The notes beneath the pieces were generated by a model, which made no database searches, had not been told where the DNA came from, and was given only the letters and a program-made list of their open reading frames with translations. The position numbers and the translations under genes are program-made. DNA of 64,000 nt from Isoetes taiwanensis (taxonomy: Eukaryota > Streptophyta > Lycopodiopsida > Isoetales > Isoetaceae), in contig JAJEKV010000013.1 of assembly GCA_021234155.1 (NCBI GenBank), forward strand, positions 18,847,873-18,911,872, given 5' to 3'. Shown here in pieces: positions 57,429-64,000 of this stretch; positions within the stretch are counted from its first letter, which is position 1, and each line of letters begins with the position of its first letter.

Positions 57429-58900
57429 AAGTAAAAGCACTAAAACTCTGGTGATGCAACCATGATTGTCCAAAATGTACCTATTCTCCCCGCTTAGTCA
57501 TAATAAAGGTATCATCTCCATATTGGAGGATGGATGTGTGTTTATCGTGAGTCGCATTTTAAGGCTCTAGATTAAACCTCTTTCTTTGGATAAGCTAGCA
57601 CCATCTTAGTAAGAATTTCAGCAGCTTGATAATAGGTAGGCCGGGGCAGCCTCAGCTCTTTTACTCCTTTTGGAGTTAGAAAGAAATCGTGGGTGTTCCA
57701 TTGATAAGAACACAAGAAGTAGCATTTTGCTCACCCCCATAATGAGATTACGAAAAAGGGGTGAATAACAATGTGATGGAGGGCTTTCTCTCAAAAATCT
57801 CCGTGAGATACAATCATATGCTCTTGAAGTTCCAATTTAAGAAGCACACAATTCTCATGAAGTTAATTTGTTTGTTCCAATGAAGTGCCTCATTAGCAGC
57901 TAAATGTAGTTGTCCAGGATAGATCTATTAGGTAGAAAAGCGCATTGACAAGGATTTATTTTATTGTGGAGATGCACCACAATTCTACCAGCAATGATTT
58001 TGGCCACCACCATGCCAAGGTGGTGGTAAGAGAGATAGGGCGCCATTCATTAGCCCGAGAGGGGAAACTGGCCAGGGAATAAGGAAATCACACCCACATT
58101 ATAAGTGAGGGAAAGATGGATTTGGCTTCTCCAAATCCCTTACGAACTCGACAATGTCTCTTTCATGATTGGCCAAAAATTCCACAAAGCACTCGGGCCA
58201 AAACCATCTATTCCCCGACTTGCCATGTTTCATCTTTTGAGGGTCTCAAATATCTCTGGGAGTTCAGTGGGTCAAAGTCCAATCATCCTCCATGACCCTA
58301 TCAGTAATTCACAATCCCAAAGACCTCTTGAATTTTGCTCTCTCAACCCTTTCTTTCCTTAAAGAGATTGGGCAGAACTTATGAAAGGCACAGTACTTCA
58401 GCTTACTCAAGCAGTATAACTCCTCGTCGTATTCCAATTTAGTGATGTATATTGATTTGCCTATTCCTTTGCTATTCAAGAACAATTTGGAGCTCTCATG
58501 GTCGAAATGTATATATACTTTAATCTTGCTCCTAATAGCCATGCCTCCTCGACTTGGTGCCCTCTAGGTTTTTATCTCAATTCTAGGGATTCCTCTTTAC
58601 ATGCAAAGCATCCTCAAAGAGGATTGTTCTCAATGTGAGATCCGGACTCTTTTAACTGCTCCAGCAGACTCAGTTTTAATAGCTTTCTTTTAAGCAAATC
58701 TTTTGCTCCATTGTTTAACCCAATTTTTAACCTTCTTCATCTTGTTGGCTGGAAGCTCCCTCATAGATTACGCCGCCAATTCAGAGAGACAAGTAGTAAG
58801 AGGTAAAATCTCGACAAAAGGATTTCATTTTGGAGCAGTAAAGTGTTAAACTTGAAGGGGTATTCCTTTGGGGCTAGGAGACAGATCTAATGTCTAGAAA
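57429..58900 (-). pseudogene. L1-type LINE reverse transcriptase, palm
   Basis: The minus strand reads WRPISLT, then MVVAKIIAGRIVVHLHNKIN and CAFLPNRSILDNYI (about 57,890-58,080), then QYGDDT (57,511-57,525) with the catalytic Asp pair. A LLKLELQEHMIVSHGDF-type stretch stands where K-L-D-F-x-K-A-Y-D motif A should be and is badly damaged. The right-hand limit is approximate. Confidence 0.85.
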
Positions 58901-59640
58901 ATGAGGTCGATGGTCGTAGATTGTGCCGCAATGTCACCAAATACAATGCAAATGGTTCAACCAAGTAGCGTAATTATGCATATAAAATCATTCCAGTATG
59001 CAAAAGTTCATGATCTCCTTTCCCTTGTTACCCGTGAAAATTTGGTAATAATGGAGGAAGTTGCATAAATGAGGTCTTGATCGCTGGGAGCTTCAATTCT
59101 CCTAAGTATGCCTTTCATTTTTGGACATATTAATCTTGTTGCCAAGCTTCATATCACTATGGGGGTATTATTGAAGTCCCCAAGACGATCCGGGGCTTGT
59201 TGATATTTTGTCAGCCGACTCATCCACTCCATTTATGTCACCACATAGGTTCTTTCATAATGTATGAGAAGCATAAATGTTTATAAAGTACTACACATGG
59301 CGCCCCCTTGATATGTAAATGACACAAAGCCATCTATTGATGGGATGGGTTGATGTAGGTATTTTGATGAGTCGCTGGTGCCAAAAGGTAGCAATTTCCC
59401 TTTGGTGCCATCTCAGGATATAGCAAGAGGCCATGCCAAGCTTGATCCACTCCCCAAATTGGCGTAATCAAATTTGGGAGTCTATGTTCTTGATCATGAT
59501 AATGTTCCACTTTGAATTCTCAATGTAAAGGCCACAAAACGCTTCCTTTTGTTGGCCCTTTAATACCTCTAAGATTCCAAGCATTATCCCTATCAAGGAG
59601 GATCGGGATAGAAAGGGCAAAGCTCAAGAATTGAGTTTCC
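58901..59640 (-). pseudogene. L1-type LINE endonuclease
   Basis: The anchor is KPRIVLGDFNNTP; GDFN is encoded at 59,170-59,181. Upstream, INIYASH and WIKLGMAS stand where the V-Y-x-P and W-x-x-x-x-A segments belong. Stops are frequent. The enzyme would nick the T-rich target strand, which fits the T-rich insertion sites seen here. Confidence 0.75.
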
Positions 59641-60499
59641 TTAACCTATAAGGTGAGTCTTACTCCTGCATTGTAAATATGGGGAAGATTTTTTCTACTA
59701 CTAAGAGGGATTTAGATAGATTCCCGCTTTTCAGCTTTTTCAAAGATCTTATGATGTGTTGGAGAGTCATAGTAGGGTCAGTACCGGAATCCTCCTCTAG
59801 TCCTAAATACCACATCCTCGCTAGGTTTTGGGCCCTCAAGATTCCATGGCATCTAAGTTATGTTGCAAAGCCCCGTGAGTCGCATTCACATTCCTCATTT
59901 TCGTTCGAGCAGGTTGATTGGACTATGCCACATTCAAGAGGGAGAAGTAGGAGAATTCTCAGACGAAGAGGGAATTTCGTGACTCCAATTCCACAAATAC
60001 GTATATGTGGAAATTTGTGTCGAGAAGGGGATTCAAGTTTCAGCTCACCTCCATGGATTGCCCTCGGAAGTTAGATTGTGGAACCCGACAAACAGGAGTG
60101 ATCACTTACCCGGATTTGCTCCATTATCCTCCCGAGCTCCATTTTTGTTGTCCTGTCCCACATTCCCCTACTTGGCATTAGGCATCCACCGCTTCCTCTA
60201 CAATTCTCGCTACTCGCATCAACCGTGGATTTACTATATTTGTCATACGTAATGTAAGGGAGGCGATGGTAGCGGGGAATGCGTAATGGGGTAGCAAAGA
60301 TGGATGTAGTATGGTTGGAAACTGGGTCAACTTAAAGGTTGCAATGCTAAACCTGGCCCCTTCCGGTGCAAGTGAAGATGACCTGGGTGGTGGTAACCGG
60401 GTTCAAGGTATCGCACTATAGTTTCAGCTTTCCTTTGATCAGCAGACGTACCGTCAAGAATCCTTCCTTTCCCCTTTAATACCGGGAGCCTACTCAGTA

Positions 60500-62130
60500 T
60501 CATCTTCAGACATGTTTTGAGTAGTCTAGCAAGACTTGAACTGCTTTTACAGAGAATAGGGGAGATAAATTCCTCCCTCTCCCTGCCAGGCCGTTATAGG
60601 GGTATATTTCTTCTCCCCGAATGGGACCCGCTTGGGCAATTAAAAACTCTCTTCTACCACGTAAGGAGTGTAAGAGGAGCTTGTATCCTAAGGTGTAAAG
60701 TCAAGCACTACCCTGACTTTAATCCTTCTGCCACACCATCAGAGTTTTATTGCATTGTATATGACTGTGGGGTTTCAGCCATCAAAGGTTTTGATCAGGA
60801 CGTATATGTTGAAAAGAGTACACTTTCTTGGTAGCTTCAACTTTATTTAGCACCTTAATACATCCAAGAATCCCCTGGCCTTCCGCTCCTCCAGCCAGAA
60901 TCTTTCCTCCAGTTCCTTGTTGGCCATTGCAATTTTCTCTCAGAATGATTTTGTCTCTTCTTGATCCTCTTAGAACTACTTCGATTAGTATTACCCCATG
61001 TTGGAGCAGAGGTCGGCTTGAATTCCCGGCTCTAAATATTTTGTCGGGTCCGTGATTGTATGCATTGCCCTCCATGTAAGCTGCTTTCCCGCACACAGTA
61101 AACAGAGGCAATCCATTCCCACCTTTAGAGCAAAGATTGGTCAGCCCCAAACATGTCCCGAAGGTAGTTCGAGTGGGAATTGGCTTGAGAAGATCCATTT
61201 GCATGAAGACCGAGGAGGCCCCGTCAGTCTGGCGCTCTCAAGAGATGAAGACTCCAATTGAAGAGAAAATTGTTTGAGGCACAAAGCCCTGCATTACCGG
61301 ATTTAAGTCATGAAGATGACATAGGCTGTATGCATCAGGGTGGATGGACTTAAGGATCAAATTGATGTGACTATTTTTGTTCTGATCCTAAATCCAAGAT
61401 GAGTGAGATGTCTACTTTTTAAGATGTGTTCTACGCTTGTTCCGGCAAAAATTCAATGATAAAATAAGGAAAGGTCCAAAGAGATAGAGGAAATTGATGG
61501 ATTTAGAGATTGCACAAATTTGTTTTAGATACATTCCTTAAAACAATTCCTTCCTCTTTTTGGTCCAAAGAAATAACAAGATATGAGACAAGAACTCAAA
61601 GCGGAGTGATGAAGTTCGTTCAATTCAATACCGCTTATGACTGTAGTCGGTGGATTGTGTTTCTTCATCGTGCTTAAATGTCTTGTTTGATTGCATTGTC
61701 CTCCCTAAAGGTTGTTGTCTCCTGACAAATGAGTTGCTTGAGTTTGTACCATGGAGATAACAATCCTAAAGGTCTCTGGGTCTCGGGAAAGAGAGTGGGC
61801 AAAGCATTTTTTGGGCCTATCACACCGAATCCTAATGTAGTGAACTTACCAAATGGAATTGAGCAAGATCCTTGCAAAGAGCCGCCGTACTCTCACGTTT
61901 GCTTTCTTGCTCTTGAGGGTTTAAGGAGCGTAAAATATTTAAATAAGGAGGCATTGGGGGAGATAACTGGCCCTGTGAGATCCTAGCCATTGTGCCGTGG
62001 AATAATGAGGTACCGAGGACGCGGGATCGAGAAAGGGGATGATTAGGGCCGTAAAGGAAGGGATTGGCTAATGGCGAAAGGAAATACAAATGGATGTGAT
62101 CGAAAATATCCTTCCAGATGATAACGAACA
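60500..62130 (-). pseudogene. L1-type LINE ORF1 region with zinc-knuckle remnant
   Basis: A minus-strand frame of 140 codons (60,782-61,204) includes GNGLPLFTVCGKAAYMEGNA (about 61,065-61,125). Plant LINE ORF1 proteins have a Leu-Pro-x-x-C-x-x-C-G-x-x-G/A-H segment at this place; one Cys and the His seem to have mutated. It lies right of the endonuclease, as ORF1 should. The rest of ORF1 is not recognisable. Confidence 0.5.
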
Positions 62131-62574
62131 CCTATGAATAGCTAATTATCACCACATCGCCGATTCGGCAACATCCATTTGAAATCTCTACCGAGCCTCT
62201 GAAGTATAGCGATGACTTCTTACCGCACTCCATCTGCAGATCAGAAGTATTTTACGATCATACCGTAATATACCTCCCGAAGTTTTTAACGATCAAGAAA
62301 AACAAGTACGTTAAAAAAGTGTTGCGCTACTGCATCTATAAAATAATGCACCGTGACCTATAAAATACTTATAAAATACTTGCAATACCTTTAAAATACC
62401 TATAAACTATAAAAATACTTGGCTGCATTTGTATTTTGAAAGCTACCAAAATTTGACACAAAACAATGTACTTTTTTACCTATACGGCCGCATCTCCGGT
62501 ACTCAAGACGCTAAGTACTTGAAAAGTTACCATAAATTCGTGACGGATACAACACCTGGGATGAGCTCCATTCC
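62131..62574 (-). other. Probable 5' end of the L1-type LINE
   Basis: This part has repeated ATAAAATACTT-like motifs (62,335-62,425). A plus-strand frame is open across 62,429-62,574 and continues into the host exon, so the alternative that it is host coding sequence cannot be excluded. Confidence 0.4.
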
Positions 62575-62585
62575 CAATCTTGCGA

Positions 62586-62880
62586 TATTACAAACACCTT
62601 CGAAATTTTTGGCAAATCTTCCAACTGAATTGAATGTTGGAAGTCCAAGGCATGAAAATTCCATGTACTCAAAGAAGGGAACTTGGATAGGCTAGGTGGT
62701 TTAAGTGATTAAGAAGCTCAAAATTGTCCTTGTGATAGATTTTGCTGGTGGAGAATATCCATATGAGGAGGAGGAGTATAAGGCAAATGTAAAAGTTTCA
62801 AAGCTCAAGATCAAAGTGGATTCTAAAGGAAAAGATAAAAGAAGTTTGACGCCCAATCGAGTAAAAGAGATGTGAAAAGA
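62586..62880 (+). pseudogene. Unknown gene, exon continuing after the LINE
   Basis: In the frame of 46,203-46,253 the sequence reads ILQTPSKFLANLPTELNVG, then KKGTWIG, a TAG and a TAA, then VIKKLKIVLVIDFAGGEYPY, a run of four Glu, and KVSKLKIKVDSKGKDKRSLT, ending in a TGA after KEM at 62,872-62,874. The charged composition matches the upstream exons. All three stops could have come from single C-to-T changes. No family is recognised. Confidence 0.45.
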
Positions 62881-63000
62881 AAGAGAAAAAATCAGAGAAG
62901 TCACAAGCTGCCCTGTACTTAATTTTACTTATTTTTGCATTCATGTGAATATAGATCTTGAATAAACGTGTGACACCCCTTTTCTTTCAACATGTGGCAG

Positions 63001-63076
63001 CTATCAGCAGCGAATTGATTTGGATTTATCCAAGGTTACTTCAGAGGAGGATGTCCAATATTTTGACATTGCTAAG
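63001..63076 (+). pseudogene. Unknown gene, short exon
   Basis: The segment follows a strong acceptor (TTTCTTTCAACATGTGGCAG) and ends AAG before GTAG. One frame encodes YQQRIDLDLSKVTSEEDVQY and FDIAK without a stop. It looks like a real internal exon of 76 nt. Confidence 0.5.
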
Positions 63077-63099
63077 GTAGTTTAAAACACCGCTTGAGT

Positions 63100-63460
63100 T
63101 GCATTGTGGAGACATTTTATGCACGTATGAACAATATTCAAAGAAGGTAGAAGCTCCTAAGCCAAAATGTTAGAGATTTTGCAAAGAGAAATGCTAGGAA
63201 GCTGTATACGAGTACAAGAGAGGTGGTGGTACCGCTGCGGGATTGGGGGCTCGGTTAATAATTATTGATTCCTACAAATAACATGTCATGCGAGAAGATT
63301 TTGAGATTCCTCCCATGGAATGTATGCAACACTTTAATCCAAGCCTTCTTTTCTCGCTCGCACATTGTGCCTTGACGAATGATGTATTGGTCATTCCCAT
63401 TTCTTCTATTGAACAAGCAAGAATAGTGAGAAGGAGGCAAGATTAAAATGCTTGCCCTTT
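63100..63460 (+). pseudogene. Unknown gene, further exon candidates
   Basis: One frame reads YEQYSKKVEAPKPK, two stops, then AVYEYKRGGGTAAGLGARLI and IIDSY. After a shift it continues MREDFEIPPMECMQHFNPSL and ALTNDVLVIPISSIEQARIV. A competing frame reads TFYARMNNIQRR. The segments look protein-like but are broken. No family can be named. Confidence 0.35.
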
Positions 63461-63699
63461 AGAACTTACTACTGCAATCGATGCCCTTTGATACACGATG
63501 TATTTGGGAAGTTCACAAGCAACGTGTTGCTAGTGACTGTATGGTCAAGAAAGGGTAGCATTCGCAGTACGTTCGCGACTAAGTAAGTGGATCTTCACCT
63601 TATCTATTACATTATAAGCTATCTTATTTCATGTATATTTATTTTTATGTTTATCTTCGCTTTACTATATCCGGTTTCATGTTATATTAATATTCTTCC

Positions 63700-64000
63700 A
63701 TTTCGCATAAATGGTCTTTTCAATCTCCAAGCACCCTTTGCTCATTTCTTCATGGAAGGTGAAATATGGCCAAAGCAAAGTCCTACTACCGGTAGGAAAT
63801 CCACTCCAGGAAGTCTTATTTCTTTTCATGAGTTTATTATTTGAGAATTTGAACCAAGAGAAGGCTTGGTATTGACCTACTTAGTGCAATGTGTTCAAGA
63901 TTGGTGGCATCGCTATTTTATCTCGCCACCAAGTATGGATTGGACAATGATAAATCATAGGTGGAACATGTAAAGGCATCTCAGTTTATCTCGCGATGCA
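63700..64000 (+). pseudogene. Unknown gene, C-terminal part, runs to window edge
   Basis: The plus strand reads SLISFHEFIIxEFEPREGLV and LDL across one stop and a shift, then FKIGGIAILSRHQVWIG in another frame. The order V-L-D-L, then a glycine pair, then I-A-I-L and W-I-G recalls the SAM-binding motif I region of amino-methyltransferases, which would also pair with ParB-like domains in some bacterial proteins. With three frame changes in 90 codons this is only a suggestion. Confidence 0.25.

Larger units (their letters stand above)
46254..62574 (-). mobile_element. L1-type LINE, about 7.4 kb without its nested insertion
   Basis: The minus-strand element ends with a poly(A) tail (T run at 46,255-46,268) and contains, from right to left, an ORF1 with zinc-knuckle remnant, an endonuclease with GDFN, a reverse transcriptase with QYGDD, and a zf-RVT zinc-binding domain. 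The likely target duplication CAATCTTGCGA flanks both sides. A Ty3/gypsy element (48,508-57,428) sits inside the polymerase coding region. The order and motifs are those of plant L1 elements. It is full-length or nearly so, but its frames are broken throughout. The right end is the less certain one. Confidence 0.8.

Noticed and set aside
63700-64000. Firm call of a DNA methyltransferase
   Set aside because: The motif I resemblance needs three frame changes in 90 codons, and no clear D/N/S-P-P-Y/W motif was found. It is kept only as a hypothesis.

Overview
This window looks like a stretch of a large, repeat-filled land-plant nuclear genome. The evidence is spliceosomal exon/intron structure, a fragment of a chloroplast-type HPP membrane protein, a fragment of cullin-1, a MULE transposase with a SWIM finger, an L1-type LINE with a zinc-binding reverse-transcriptase tail, and two Ty3/gypsy retrotransposons. 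A jockey/CR1-like LINE and this style of MULE suggest a non-seed plant such as a fern, but that is an inference of low to moderate confidence. I found no intact host gene, rRNA, tRNA or CRISPR array. Every coding region I recognise carries stops, frameshifts or truncation.

Layout. 0.3-5.1 kb: an LTR-like repeat (partner in inverse orientation at 15.4-16.1 kb), tandem repeats, and a 3' scrap of a LINE. 5.1-21.7 kb: mostly unassigned AT-rich sequence with microsatellites, a possible SINE head, tandem duplications, two exon-like fragments, a 580-bp long-TIR MITE and hairpins that may be Helitron-type ends. 21.7-25.0 kb: a 5'-truncated LINE on the minus strand with endonuclease, reverse transcriptase and C-terminal zinc motif. 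25.2-26.0 kb: a chimera of HPP and CUL1 exons on the minus strand. 26.3-29.6 kb: a decayed MULE-type transposase on the minus strand. 29.95-30.99 kb: a retroposon with a poly(T) end and a clean target-site duplication. 31.2-33.05 kb: seven copies of a 39-bp exon-like unit ending in a splice donor. 33.4-35.0 kb: exons of an unknown plus-strand gene with a DGNHR-like (ParB-like) motif.

That unknown gene is split by two large insertions. A 10.9-kb Ty3/gypsy element (35,046-45,918, minus strand) has LTRs of about 0.6 kb, a polypurine tract, a primer-binding site and a 5-bp target duplication AGGGT. The gene's reading frame resumes after it. A second insertion, an L1-type LINE (46,254-62,574, minus strand, likely target duplication CAATCTTGCGA), breaks a later exon. 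This LINE was itself hit by a second Ty3/gypsy element with LTRs of about 1.55 kb (48,508-57,428). More probable exons of the host gene follow from 62.6 kb to the window edge.

The most interesting parts are the 39-bp exon-like array (with signal-peptide-like sequence in front of three copies), the unknown multi-exon gene around it, the HPP-CUL1 chimera, and the recurrence of different microsatellites next to the same ACGTTAA-type retroposon end. Divergence between paired LTRs is blocky and rich in small indels, so assembly error should be excluded before decay is read from it.
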